Positions 1 through 8,336 of a stretch of 64,000 nt of DNA are shown here, one piece after another. The DNA comes from Pigmentiphaga sp. (GTDB taxonomy: Bacteria; Pseudomonadota; Gammaproteobacteria; Burkholderiales; Burkholderiaceae_B). Under the pieces are notes generated by a model that had not been told where the DNA came from, made no database searches, and was given only the letters and a program-made list of their open reading frames with translations. The DNA lies in the NCBI GenBank assembly GCA_023228945.1, contig JALOAI010000012.1:1-64000 (forward strand), written 5' to 3'. Both the position numbers and the translations under genes were made by a program. Within the stretch, counting starts at the first letter, position 1. Each line of letters opens with the position of its first letter.

Positions 1-24
1 GCGGTGTAGCCAAGGGAACTACGC

Positions 25-62
25 CTAAGCGTGCTTTATTTTCCGTTTTCTGAGGTGACGTC
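25..62 (-). repeat. Tn3-family (Tn21-like) terminal inverted repeat
   Basis: Read on the minus strand from 62 to 25, these 38 bases contain CTCAGAAAACGGAAAATAAA followed by GCACGCTTAG. This closely resembles, from memory, the 38-bp terminal repeat of Tn21-type transposons, except that the outer end is GACG rather than GGGG. In this orientation the body of the element would lie to the left, outside the window. The repeat lies about 45 bp beyond the broken end of dmeF. The assignment rests on recall and has not been aligned to a database. Confidence 0.6.
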
Positions 63-105
63 AACCGTCAGAAAAAACCGTGCGGCCGACTTTTGATAAT
101 TCGTG

Positions 106-714
106 CTATCGCCTTCTGAAAATGACAGTCAGTGCATCGGCCAGCACATGCAGGTAGGCAGCGCGCAAGTTGTTGTCGCGGCCCTTGCCGGGCGCATGAT
201 TTTCATCGCGACTGTGGTGATGAGCATGGTCATGATGGTGGCCGTGGTGGTGTCCATGATCATTTTTCAGCAGCCAGGCACAAGCCAGATTGACGGCCAG
301 CCCCACGACCGCCACGGCGATGGCCTGATTGAAATCGATAGAAATCGGTTGGCTGAGCCGCACCAGACTTTCCCAGCCGATCAGCAAAGCAATCAAGGCC
401 AACAGCACGGCACTGGCAAAGCCAGCCAAGTCACCGAGCTTGCCGGTGCCGAAGGAAAAACGCGGATTGCCCGCATGCCTACGCGCAAAACGATAGGCCA
501 ATACGGCAATCAGCATGGCCCCGGCATGCGTTGACATATGCCAGCCGTCTGCCACCAATGCCATGGAGCCATAAAGCGTGCCGGCAATGATTTCCACCAG
601 CATCATGCTGGCCGTGAGGGCAATGACCAGCCACACCTTGCGTTCATTGCGCTGGTGGTCGCCACCGAGAAAGAAGTGAGTGTGGCATGAGGCCGGGATA
701 GTGTTCGTCGTCAT
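106..714 (-). pseudogene. dmeF: DmeF-like Co/Ni cation diffusion facilitator, 3' truncated
   Basis: N-terminal two thirds of a cation diffusion facilitator that exports divalent metal, probably Co/Ni, across the inner membrane. Membrane segments are clear from about residue 28, with the metal-site motif HMSTHAGA. A histidine-rich loop (HGHHHGHHHDHAHHH) lies near residue 165. The frame stays normal up to HVLADALT and then ends in VIFRRR, about 100 residues short of a usual DmeF; the cytoplasmic C-terminal domain is absent. ATG at 714 is preferred over an upstream in-frame TTG. It follows dmeR by 37 bp, the usual dmeRF order. The break sits next to a transposon-like end, so insertion is the likely cause. 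Probably not functional. Confidence 0.8.
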
Positions 715-751
715 CAGGAGTCCTGTATGTCGCAAGCCCGTAAGGAGTGGC

Positions 752-1024
752 TCATTTCATGTAGGCGCGGATGACCTCAATCATTTCCTCGCCGCCTTGA
801 TTGCGTTCCCTGTCTGTTTCGACTGCCAGGACGTGTTCGCGCAAGTGATCTTCCATCACTTCGGCCGTCAATCCATTGACCGCGCCGCGCACGGATGCGA
901 TCTGACGCAGTACTTCTACACATGCCGCTTCCGAATCCAAAGCACGCTCAATACCTTCCAACTGCCCTTTGATTCGACGGACACGGGCGATCAGCTTGTC
1001 TTTCTGGCGGGATGTATGGGACAT
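752..1024 (-). CDS. dmeR: DmeR/RcnR-type metal-sensing repressor (CsoR family)
   Basis: A 90-residue all-helical repressor of the CsoR/RcnR/FrmR family that releases DNA when it binds metal. His3, Cys35, His60 and His64 are all present. In RcnR these four residues form the Ni(II)/Co(II) site, so this is a nickel/cobalt sensor rather than a copper or formaldehyde sensor. The helix with the motif RVRRIKGQLEGIE is the family hallmark. It lies directly upstream of the broken dmeF and should repress its own operon from the operator at 1041-1065. It appears intact although its target exporter is truncated. Confidence 0.9.
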   Translation of the reverse strand: MSHTSRQKDKLIARVRRIKGQLEGIERALDSEAACVEVLRQIASVRGAVNGLTAEVMEDHLREHVLAVETDRERNQGGEEMIEVIRAYMK

Positions 1025-1040
1025 GAGAATGAACAGCCAA

Positions 1041-1065
1041 ATATAGTATAGGGGATTATATTATA
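1041..1065 (-). promoter_or_regulatory. Probable DmeR operator/promoter upstream of dmeR
   Basis: This AT-rich stretch is interrupted by a GGGG tract (ATATAGTATAGGGG, then ATTATATTATA). The pattern of a short G tract flanked by A/T-rich inverted sequence is the known layout of RcnR/CsoR-family operators. It lies 17 bp upstream of the dmeR start codon, where a promoter would be. The base composition contrasts sharply with the GC-rich surroundings. Exact -10/-35 boxes were not assigned. Confidence 0.6.
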
Positions 1066-1210
1066 TTAGATCGTATGTTAAGCAAGGAGCGGCTAATGGT
1101 GCATCCCTGATAGCACATGTACGGATCCAGCTTGAATTGCAGTTTACGGCTGTTTCACCACTACTGAATCACCGCGAATGCGATGACCGACTGGTTTTTA
1201 GATTTGTCAA

Positions 1211-1322
1211 CGGGCGCGGCGATGCAGCGCCCGGATTTTGACCATCGCCCCCACGGCTCCACCGCGTTGGGGGCGATGCTGACTGGACAGCGAAGCGCCC
1301 CGGCTGAACCGGAGCGCTGTCC
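1211..1322. other. Array of three consecutive hairpins after the ParB-like gene
   Basis: Three inverted repeats follow one another in the 309-bp gap between the dmeR start and the parB-like stop. Hairpin one has arms CGGGCGC/GCGCCCG at 1211-1217 and 1227-1233. Hairpin two has perfect 11-bp arms CATCGCCCCCA/TGGGGGCGATG at 1243-1253 and 1268-1278. Hairpin three (1285-1322) pairs GGACAGCG with CGCTGTCC plus an inner CCGG/CCGG step. The one nearest the stop codon could terminate parB transcription on the minus strand, but no T-run follows. Three in a row is more than termination requires. Nothing else was recognised between 1066 and 1210. Confidence 0.55.
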
Positions 1323-1333
1323 TATCGACAGGA

Positions 1334-3334
1334 TTATGCGGCTACTGCATCAACTGGTTCGTCGGTGTCGATGTCTATAGCTTCATCCTGCCAACCCTCC
1401 ACCCGAAAGATGGCTGGCATCCATCCCGACTCTTCCACCAGCCGTTCGGCTTCGCTGGCAATGTCGGCTTTTTTCAGCTTCGCCAGCCGGGAAACGTGGT
1501 CAGGTGCGAACTCGCCCACGGCATCCAGAATCATGGCCTTGGAGACATGCTTGAAGTAGCCCTCGGCGGTGGGCTGCCACCACGCCGCCATGTCCAGCCC
1601 CACGGCCTGCGCCAGTTCCGCGCCGGGTGGGTGTTGTGTGGCGTGGGGCGTCACCACGTCCACCGTTGCCGCCACGCATACCGCCAGCAACCGCAGCAGT
1701 TCATCCTGCGGCATCGCCAGCAAGGCGGCGAACAAGTCGGCGCTGTCCTGCGGCAAGTCCTCGCCTACCGCTTTTTGCAGTTCGGCCAGCGTCACGGCGG
1801 CGGGCGATTCGGGCCAGTCCGGGGCCAGGCTTTCCAGCCGGTCTTGCGCGGTCAAACGTATTTCCAGCGGCAAGCCGTCACCATGATAGCGATCACGTTG
1901 CAAGATGGTTTGCACCATGCCATGCACGGTAGCGGCCAGCGCCGCTTGCGGATGGCGGGCCAGTTCGATTTGCAGCGCGGCGGTGCGGTGGGCGCTCAAG
2001 CGCTGCGCCAGCCGGTCGGACATGGAAGCGGCCTTGGGCTGGTCGCCATCCTCGCCGTCGCCGTTCGGCTCGTCTTCACCGCTGAAGCCTTGGCGCAAGC
2101 GCTCCAAGGTGCGCAGTGCGCGGGCTTCGGCTTCGCGCATCAGGCCGCGATGCACGACAATCTGACCTTGCCTGTCCAGCGTGACGATGGCTCCGGCGGC
2201 GGCTTTGACGTTCGAGGTGTAGTCCAGCAAGCGATCTTCCAGCGCCTGCAACTGTTCGCCCACGCGGCCACCTTCCTCCTGCAAGGCGTCGGCCTTGTCC
2301 TCGTCCTCGTCGTCCAGCGCGGCATCCAGCGCTTCGCCTATGGCCTGCATTTTGGTTTCCAGCTTTTCCATGCGCTCGGCTTCCCGCTTGGTGGGGTTGC
2401 GCCGCTCTCGCGGGGCACGTTGGAAGGCTTGCAGGTCGGCATAGGTGACGGCGGGCGTGGCATCCACCCATGCCCAACCTTCCGCCTTCACTTCGGCGGC
2501 GTGGCCGTCCAGCTTCTCGCGCACCAGCGTTTCGAGTAATGAGGCGTCAGTCACATACACGCCGCTATCGTCCTGTGCGAACAGATCACGGCGAATGCCG
2601 CCGCCTGCGGCCTCGTAGGCGTCCAGCCCGACGAACCGCACCAGCGCGTGGCCTGCGTCGATTTCCCGTTCGGTCAACCGATCACGCAAGGCGTGGGGCT
2701 GGCGTTGCCACTCGGGCGCTTCGTAAAACGCGGCTTCCTGCGCCGCATGGTCGTCGGTGACGGCAAGCGCCATCAACTGCTCAAGGCTCACGGCATCGGC
2801 GCGATAGTCGGCCAGCAAGCGCGGTGAAACATTCGCCAGTTTCAAGCGGCGCTGCACCACCAGCGGAGTGACGCTGAAATCCGCCGCGATGTCTTCGATG
2901 GGTCGGCCCTCCTTGAGCAGTGCCGCAAATGCTTCAAACTGGTCTGCCGGGTGCATGGCTTCGCGCTGCAGGTTCTCGGTCAAGCTCACGGTGCGGGCGT
3001 TGGCATCGGCCACCAGCAGGCACGGCACTTCCCAATCCTTCGGGATACGGCGGGTCTTGGACAGCAGTTTCAACGCGGCCAGCCTGCGGCCACCGGCCAC
3101 GACTTCGTAATGCTCGCCATCGCGAGTCAGAATGACGGTGAGGTTTTGCAGCAACCCCACGCGGGCGATGCTCTCGGCCAGCGCATCAATGGACTGGCCT
3201 GCGGTCTTGCGTACATTGCGCTTGGACGGTCGCAACCGCGCCAGCGGCACCCTTATCAGGTTCTGTTCCGGGGCTACGGCGTCGGGCGTAGCGGTGTCGA
3301 TAGCTTGGGTTTCGATGTGGTTGATGGCGTTCAT
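1334..3334 (-). CDS. ParB/RepB/Spo0J-like nuclease-fold protein
   Basis: A 666-residue protein, about twice the length of a chromosomal ParB. The N-terminal ParB domain covers about residues 25-130, with the signature VAGGRRLAALK and NLQREAMHP. It is followed by a helix-turn-helix (IEDIAADFSVTPLVVQRRL). The middle holds an acidic, charged coiled-coil stretch rich in Glu/Asp/Lys; the C-terminal part was not assigned. ATG at 3334 has the ribosome site AAGGAG 8 bp upstream. Large ParB-like proteins of this type are carried by integrative elements and plasmids beside DUF932 genes, as here (83-bp gap, same strand). Whether it segregates DNA or acts as a regulator is not shown, since no ParA is present in the window. 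Confidence 0.75.
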   Translation of the reverse strand: MNAINHIETQAIDTATPDAVAPEQNLIRVPLARLRPSKRNVRKTAGQSIDALAESIARVGLLQNLTVILTRDGEHYEVVAGGRRLAALKLLSKTRRIPKDWEVPCLLVADANARTVSLTENLQREAMHPADQFEAFAALLKEGRPIEDIAADFSVTPLVVQRRLKLANVSPRLLADYRADAVSLEQLMALAVTDDHAAQEAAFYEAPEWQRQPHALRDRLTEREIDAGHALVRFVGLDAYEAAGGGIRRDLFAQDDSGVYVTDASLLETLVREKLDGHAAEVKAEGWAWVDATPAVTYADLQAFQRAPRERRNPTKREAERMEKLETKMQAIGEALDAALDDEDEDKADALQEEGGRVGEQLQALEDRLLDYTSNVKAAAGAIVTLDRQGQIVVHRGLMREAEARALRTLERLRQGFSGEDEPNGDGEDGDQPKAASMSDRLAQRLSAHRTAALQIELARHPQAALAATVHGMVQTILQRDRYHGDGLPLEIRLTAQDRLESLAPDWPESPAAVTLAELQKAVGEDLPQDSADLFAALLAMPQDELLRLLAVCVAATVDVVTPHATQHPPGAELAQAVGLDMAAWWQPTAEGYFKHVSKAMILDAVGEFAPDHVSRLAKLKKADIASEAERLVEESGWMPAIFRVEGWQDEAIDIDTDEPVDAVAA

Positions 3335-3417
3335 GGTGAACACTCCTTGCGGTTGATGAATTGCAGCCATGAAAGACGCGGCAAGGATGGCTGCCTGCCC
3401 CTGCCGCGCAAGGGGAA

Positions 3418-4242
3418 TCAGGCTTTCAACTGGCGCATACCCTCGGCCAGCAGCCACAGGGCGCGGTTCAAACGAATGTCGGAATCAATGCCTTGCACCG
3501 CTCGGGTGCTTTGGCGGCGACCGTTGGCGCTGCGGCCACGCAAACCGCCTTTGGTGAGGTTTTCTTGCAGGCGGTTGAAGGTCATCCACAGATCGGGGCG
3601 GCGGTCATCAAACCGGCGCGGCATCAGAATCTGGCTTTCCGTGACGGGCGCGGGCTTGTCCGGGTCGTCGTATTTCAAGGCCAGCGCGGCGCGGGCGAAT
3701 ATTTGGGCTTCGCCTTCGTCCAAGGTGATGGCCTGCATGGCTTCGCGGGATTCCTGTACCCGCTCGAAACCGTCCAACACCTCATAAGCGCCTTCAATCA
3801 CTTGCCCGGCAACATCACCTTTATGCGGAATCCGCACATCGGCCACGGTGTCGCCGCATACAAGGCCATTGCTGCATACAAATCTGAACGCGCCCGCCAG
3901 CATCTGGTAGCTGCTCGTGCCGTCGTGCGAGTTCAAAAGGATGATTTCATTGGCAATGCTGTCATTCACCTGATTGGCATGGCGAAGCCGAATCATGTGT
4001 TTGGTGTGCTCGCGCCGGTCTTCGTTGCCCACGCGGGTTTGCGTCACCATGAAGGGCTGAAAACCTTCTTTCCGTAGTTCCGTCAGTACCGCCGCCGTGG
4101 GTATGTAGCTATAGCGTTCTGAACGGCTTTCGTGTGGGGCATCGGCATAGATGGACGGAACCACGGCCCTGATCTGATCGTCCGACAGCGGGCGGTCGCT
4201 GCGCAGCACCGGGGAAAGGGAACCGAAGCGGGATGCAAGCAT
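3418..4242 (-). CDS. DUF932 domain protein
   Basis: A 274-residue member of the DUF932 family, found on plasmids, phages and integrative elements; its biochemical role is not established. Visible landmarks are MLASRFG at the start, the central RFVCSNGLVCGD motif typical of the family, and a basic C-terminal region. ATG at 4242 follows AGGAG at a normal spacing. It is upstream of the ParB-like gene on the same strand and probably co-transcribed. The preceding region contains a long imperfect inverted repeat (4326-4592) that may lie in its 5' leader. Confidence 0.8.
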   Translation of the reverse strand: MLASRFGSLSPVLRSDRPLSDDQIRAVVPSIYADAPHESRSERYSYIPTAAVLTELRKEGFQPFMVTQTRVGNEDRREHTKHMIRLRHANQVNDSIANEIILLNSHDGTSSYQMLAGAFRFVCSNGLVCGDTVADVRIPHKGDVAGQVIEGAYEVLDGFERVQESREAMQAITLDEGEAQIFARAALALKYDDPDKPAPVTESQILMPRRFDDRRPDLWMTFNRLQENLTKGGLRGRSANGRRQSTRAVQGIDSDIRLNRALWLLAEGMRQLKA

Positions 4243-4325
4243 GGGATTTCTCCTGACAAAGAAAGGGTTTGCTGTTCACCGCACACCGGATTCCAAGATT
4301 CGGAAGCCCAAGGGTTTGAGCTGTT

Positions 4326-4592
4326 GATGTGCGGTCGGCACGAAGAACCCAGTTGGCCTCGTTGCCACCGTCTTTCCTGAGTTCATCGCCCGTGACGGTC
4401 AGGAGCCCACGAACGTGGGCCGTCAAGGAGAGAAGCGCCAGGTGGGTGCGGCCCGCAGGCGCAGCCGAGGACACGGCCTGGCGCGCCTTGACGGCACGCG
4501 GCCACGGGCTACAGTCGCGGACAAGGTGATGAAGTCAGGAAAGATGGCTGGACAGGCAACGGCTAGGTCTTTGGTGCCGCCCGCAGGCAAGC
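4326..4592. repeat. Long imperfect inverted repeat in the gap between DUF932 and SIR2 genes
   Basis: The 615-bp gap 4243-4857 holds no gene, but most of it folds on itself. The left arm (about 4326-4440) and right arm (about 4478-4592) share, in inverted order, a series of complementary blocks. These include GGCGATGAACTCAGGAAAGA versus GGTGATGAAGTCAGGAAAGA, CCTTGACGGC, CCTGGCGC, GGCAACG and GTGCCG-CCGCA, separated by small bulges. The result is a roughly 265-nt rod-like hairpin, or a diverged inverted duplication. It could be a structured leader of the DUF932 transcript (minus strand) or a stand-alone RNA. The right end of the gap (4725-4775) is AT-rich and probably carries the SIR2 gene promoter. 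Confidence 0.6.
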
Positions 4593-4857
4593 GCCAGCGC
4601 GCAGGCCCGAAGCTGGGAAGCCGGGCCGGAGGCGTCAGGGATGCGCAAGGCTGGCGAATGCCAGTCCCGTCAGGGATGAGCGGCTAGCGAACCTGGAGTA
4701 GCGCGGTCTGCGCAGCAGAGACGCAAGTAAATATTTCGCTTACTATCTTTTTGTATGGATCGGCTACTTTCAGCCGGGAGCGCCATTGCAATCTAATGGA
4801 GCAACTAATTGCTAAGCCGGACACCTTCTTTTACGAAGTCAAATAAGAGGAGCAGGA

Positions 4858-6000
4858 ATGTTTGAACCGATTGAGCCACTGGATACATACAACAAAAATA
4901 TCAACATATTGATTGGCTCAGGAGCTTCTTCAGACTTGTTCCCGACGCTTTCCCTCGCCATTAAGGACGTCAAGGGAAACAGAGAAACGATTGAGACACT
5001 TGCCACGAAATTTGAGAATTTTCCTGAACAACGAACAGCCTTGTTCATGCACTACTACAACACGTGCATCTTCCCAGCTCAGACCTTCAATCCAAGTGCT
5101 GTTACCTCAGATGAGGGGAAAGCAAATCTTGAAAATTATGAGATTTTCTTAACAACGCTTTTGGGACTACTGGATCGAAGAAAAGACCTCAACCGTAAAA
5201 TCAATATTTTCACCACCAACTATGACGGCTGCCTGGCTCACGCAGCTGACAGCATCCTGATGAAGGGTTCGCATGATTTTGTGGTGAATGATGGCACCTC
5301 AGGCTTTCACAGGAGACACCTGCATTCCAAGAATTTCAGTACATTCCAATGCCAAACTGGCATATTCGAGCGCAGCAACTACGGTATTCCTCAGCTCAAT
5401 ATCATCCATCTTCACGGTTCCGTTTACTGGTCAAAAAACGGTGAAAAAATCGAAGTCAAGTACCGCAACGACTTCAAACACCTTTTGACCAAACAAACCA
5501 TCAGCAAACTCAAGGAATATTCAGCGTTCCTCGACAATAAGGGCAACAAGACCAAAGATATCCCCAAGGTTCCCTTCAGAAGTATGCAGATGGACGCGTT
5601 CTGGCGTGAGTACGATCAGCTTCCTATTGTGAATCCCACCAAGTGGAAGTTTCACGAAACCGTCTTTGAAGAGCATTACTATCAGATGCTCAGGCTATTA
5701 AGCTACGAGCTTGAGAAACCCAACTCCATACTCATCACATTCGGATTTTCATTTGCCGATGAGCACATCCTGAGGCTTGTCCAACGCTCACTCTCCAACC
5801 CGTATCTTCAGACCTTCATTTGCTGCTACAGCGACGACAGCGCGACCAGCATGCGGGAAGAATTCAAACTCTGGAAGAATATTAAGGTTATTGGACCGCC
5901 TGATGGCGTAAAGATGGATTTCACTAACTTCAACAGATACGTGTTTTCGCTCAAAGCGGAAAAATACGAGCCACCGGCTGAAGACGAGGACGAACTATGA
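4858..6000 (+). CDS. SIR2-domain NADase-type subunit of a SIR2-HerA defence system
   Basis: A 380-residue protein with a SIR2-like fold. GSGAS at residues 20-24 is the NAD-binding loop, TTNYDG at 119-124 is the conserved Asn/Asp motif, and HLHGS at 184-188 carries the catalytic histidine. In SIR2-HerA (Nezha-type) systems this subunit depletes NAD(+) during phage infection, partnered with a HerA ATPase ring. The next gene is HerA and overlaps by 4 bp (ATGA), indicating translational coupling. The ribosome site AGGAG precedes ATG 4858. Base composition is clearly AT-richer than the flanking genes, with rarer codons, consistent with transfer. Function is inferred from the family; NADase activity is not shown by sequence alone. 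Confidence 0.85.
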   Translation: MFEPIEPLDTYNKNINILIGSGASSDLFPTLSLAIKDVKGNRETIETLATKFENFPEQRTALFMHYYNTCIFPAQTFNPSAVTSDEGKANLENYEIFLTTLLGLLDRRKDLNRKINIFTTNYDGCLAHAADSILMKGSHDFVVNDGTSGFHRRHLHSKNFSTFQCQTGIFERSNYGIPQLNIIHLHGSVYWSKNGEKIEVKYRNDFKHLLTKQTISKLKEYSAFLDNKGNKTKDIPKVPFRSMQMDAFWREYDQLPIVNPTKWKFHETVFEEHYYQMLRLLSYELEKPNSILITFGFSFADEHILRLVQRSLSNPYLQTFICCYSDDSATSMREEFKLWKNIKVIGPPDGVKMDFTNFNRYVFSLKAEKYEPPAEDEDEL

Positions 6001-7766
6001 GCATCCTTGTAGGCGAAGTCATCGCAGTCAGCGGAGTGCGCATCTCTCTTCGAATTTACGAAGACTCCAGCCACGAGACCATCTTCTATGAAGGTGTAAA
6101 GTATCGTGGCATTTCACTCAGAGAGCATGTCTCCATCCAACGAGGCTTCATCGACATAGTTTGCCTTGTTGAAGGCGAGTTTTTAGATGAGAGAAAGTGG
6201 GAGGCTGACTCCGAGAAAACTCAATACATTCGAAAGGTAGATGTCCGCCCCATCGGCTACATCGTGGACGACAAGTTCTTTGAAGGTGTGAAGTACATGC
6301 CAATGATCAGGGACAAGGCATCCCTGCTCAGCGAACTCATGGTCGGAAAAATCTATGGTAGTGAAGGTAAGACTAGTTTTTCCATTGGATCTATGCTCAA
6401 AGAAAACGTTCCTATCAATCTACCATGGAGCCGTGTCTTCAATAGTCACCTTGGAATCTTTGGCAATACTGGAAGCGGCAAGTCCAACACATTAGCGAAG
6501 CTCTACACGACTCTCTTCAACGAGAAGCGATCAGCACTGAAGACAAAAAGCCAGTTCGTCATCATTGACTTCAACGGCGAATACACTGAAGACCAAATCC
6601 TGCCTGCTAACGACAAGCAGATAACCGTATTGGACTCAAAGAAAACCAAACACAAATTCAAAATTGAAGCCGTTCATTTTTGGGATGTCGAAACACTGAG
6701 TCTTCTTTTTCAAGCAACCACCAACACACAGCAACCATTCCTGCGGCGTGTTCTGTCTGGCAAGGACAAGTTCAAGGATGTACCAATTAAGCGATATGTG
6801 GAGAAGGTTTTTGAGAAAGCCTTCTCCACAGGCGAAGCTAAGTCAGATGCGTTGGACCTGAGCCGCGAAATTGCGAGAATGATTGGCTGCGAGCCACTGC
6901 AGGATCATTTAAAGGGAATCATCTATTACAACAAAGATAAATATTTCAAACACAACAACGGCACCTATTACAACTCAAATGGTAATGGCTTTGACGCCAG
7001 CATCAAACCCGTCATCGACGAGCATGTAACCCTAGATGGAATCGATCAATTCGACGAACTCATCTTAAGATGCTATCTCCAGCTCTGTTCAGACGTTGTG
7101 TTCGGGTATGCGCAGTACGAACATATTCAGCCGGTACTTGCCAGGGCCAAATCATCCATTACGGCTCTTCGAAATGTCCTCGAAATCGTAGATGATCCAC
7201 CGGAACAACATCTCTTGCATGCCATCTCTTTAAAGAAATGCAAAAATGAAATCAAGAAAATCTTGCCGCTGCTCATCGCCAAGAATTTCTACACGAATCA
7301 TAAGGAATCGGAGAATCTAAAGAGCCCACCAAGCAGAACCCTTCACCTCATCATTGATGAGGCCCATAATATCCTGTCAGAGCAGTCAACACGTGAGCAT
7401 GAAATCTGGAAGGACTATCGGCTGGAGCTCTTTGAAGAAATAATCAAAGAGGGGCGCAAGTACGGAGTCTACCTGACGCTTGCCAGCCAGCGGCCAGCCA
7501 ACATCTCGCCTACCATCGTTTCCCAAATCCACAATTTTTTCATTCACCGGCTGGTTAATGAGCGAGACCTCATGCTGCTTGATAACACCATCAGCACCTT
7601 AGACTCTAGTTCCAAGGCTCTCATCTCAACCCTGGCCAAAGGCTGCTGTGTGGTCACAGGGACGGCATTCGATCTACCCATGATCCTAAAAATCGACCCA
7701 CTCCTGGAGGAACACCGGCCCAACAGTGACGACGTGGATCTTGAAAAACTTTGGGCTTCGCCCTGA
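5997..7766 (+). CDS. HerA-type hexameric ATPase of a SIR2-HerA defence system
   Basis: A 589-residue FtsK/HerA-class ATPase. An N-terminal beta-rich HAS-barrel-like region (about 1-110) is followed by the Walker A motif GNTGSGKS at 156-163. The Walker B motif LIIDEAHN lies near residue 450, and SQRPANIS is a sensor-like motif shortly after. Family members form hexamers that translocate DNA; with a SIR2 partner they form large complexes that protect against phage. The start codon overlaps the stop of the SIR2 gene. AT-rich composition is shared with its partner, so both were probably acquired together. A terminator-like hairpin lies 315 bp downstream. Confidence 0.85.
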   Translation: MSILVGEVIAVSGVRISLRIYEDSSHETIFYEGVKYRGISLREHVSIQRGFIDIVCLVEGEFLDERKWEADSEKTQYIRKVDVRPIGYIVDDKFFEGVKYMPMIRDKASLLSELMVGKIYGSEGKTSFSIGSMLKENVPINLPWSRVFNSHLGIFGNTGSGKSNTLAKLYTTLFNEKRSALKTKSQFVIIDFNGEYTEDQILPANDKQITVLDSKKTKHKFKIEAVHFWDVETLSLLFQATTNTQQPFLRRVLSGKDKFKDVPIKRYVEKVFEKAFSTGEAKSDALDLSREIARMIGCEPLQDHLKGIIYYNKDKYFKHNNGTYYNSNGNGFDASIKPVIDEHVTLDGIDQFDELILRCYLQLCSDVVFGYAQYEHIQPVLARAKSSITALRNVLEIVDDPPEQHLLHAISLKKCKNEIKKILPLLIAKNFYTNHKESENLKSPPSRTLHLIIDEAHNILSEQSTREHEIWKDYRLELFEEIIKEGRKYGVYLTLASQRPANISPTIVSQIHNFFIHRLVNERDLMLLDNTISTLDSSSKALISTLAKGCCVVTGTAFDLPMILKIDPLLEEHRPNSDDVDLEKLWASP

Positions 7767-8336
7767 CAGCGAGACGCCGGGATGTTGCTGTCACAATTTC
7801 TCGCCACGCTGCCGACTCTCGATCGGCAAGCCCGGCCGCTCGGTCGCCTACTGCATCCGGTCACCAAGCATGCACGCTGCGGCACAAGGTCGTCAGGTAC
7901 TGACTTTTCGTGATTTCACAATTCGACTTGACCACACAACTTTCCCTATGGCTTGCATAGAACAGCCTTGTTCCCTAAACTGTTCCCTCAACTTCCATCA
8001 CCTTTAAAAAGGCTCAATGTTTATGCTGGTTTACGTCCCTTTTGGGATGGAGCCCCAGCCACCATAAGAATCAAGCACTTGGGCCAAGTTTTCGGAGTTG
8101 GCCTTTTTGCTTTCCAGGGCTGGGTAGGCTCTCCCTCATAACCGGGGGATGGGCACTCGCTAGCCGTTCGGCTTGGAAAACCGGACGCTGATGCGTGGAG
8201 CCACCTTCACCAGCCAATCATCCAAATCGTCGCCGGTTCGGGGGCGCGATCTTGGCGCGCAGTAGACCGTTTCTGTGCCGCACCGGATTCGCGGAATGCT
8301 GCCCGAATCAGGGTCGCGGTGCTCGTCATGGTTGGC
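7767..8336. other. Gap without a recognised gene, 3' of the HerA gene
   Basis: No convincing coding region was found in these 570 bp. The first part (7767-7900) is GC-rich and switches abruptly to AT-rich sequence around 7905-8030. A rho-independent terminator lies at 8082-8108. Near the right end, on the minus strand, about 60 codons stay open immediately after the antitoxin stop codon (8168-8336) and end with a protein-like DDLDDWLVKVAPRISVRFSK stretch. It has no start codon and may be a gene remnant. Confidence 0.5.
8082..8108 (+). terminator. Rho-independent terminator
   Basis: Perfect 6-bp stem GGCCAA/TTGGCC with a 10-nt loop, followed directly by TTTTT at 8104-8108. On the plus strand this would end transcription coming from the SIR2-HerA pair. 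Confidence 0.6.

Noticed and set aside
103..534. Plus-strand frame opposite dmeF
   Set aside because: Antisense to a recognisable CDF protein; rich in His/Gln/Met from the complement of the His-rich loop.
4326..4592. Group II intron or CRISPR-like array in the DUF932 leader
   Set aside because: No reverse transcriptase, no intron domain V pattern recognised, and no direct repeats with spacers; only a two-armed inverted repeat.
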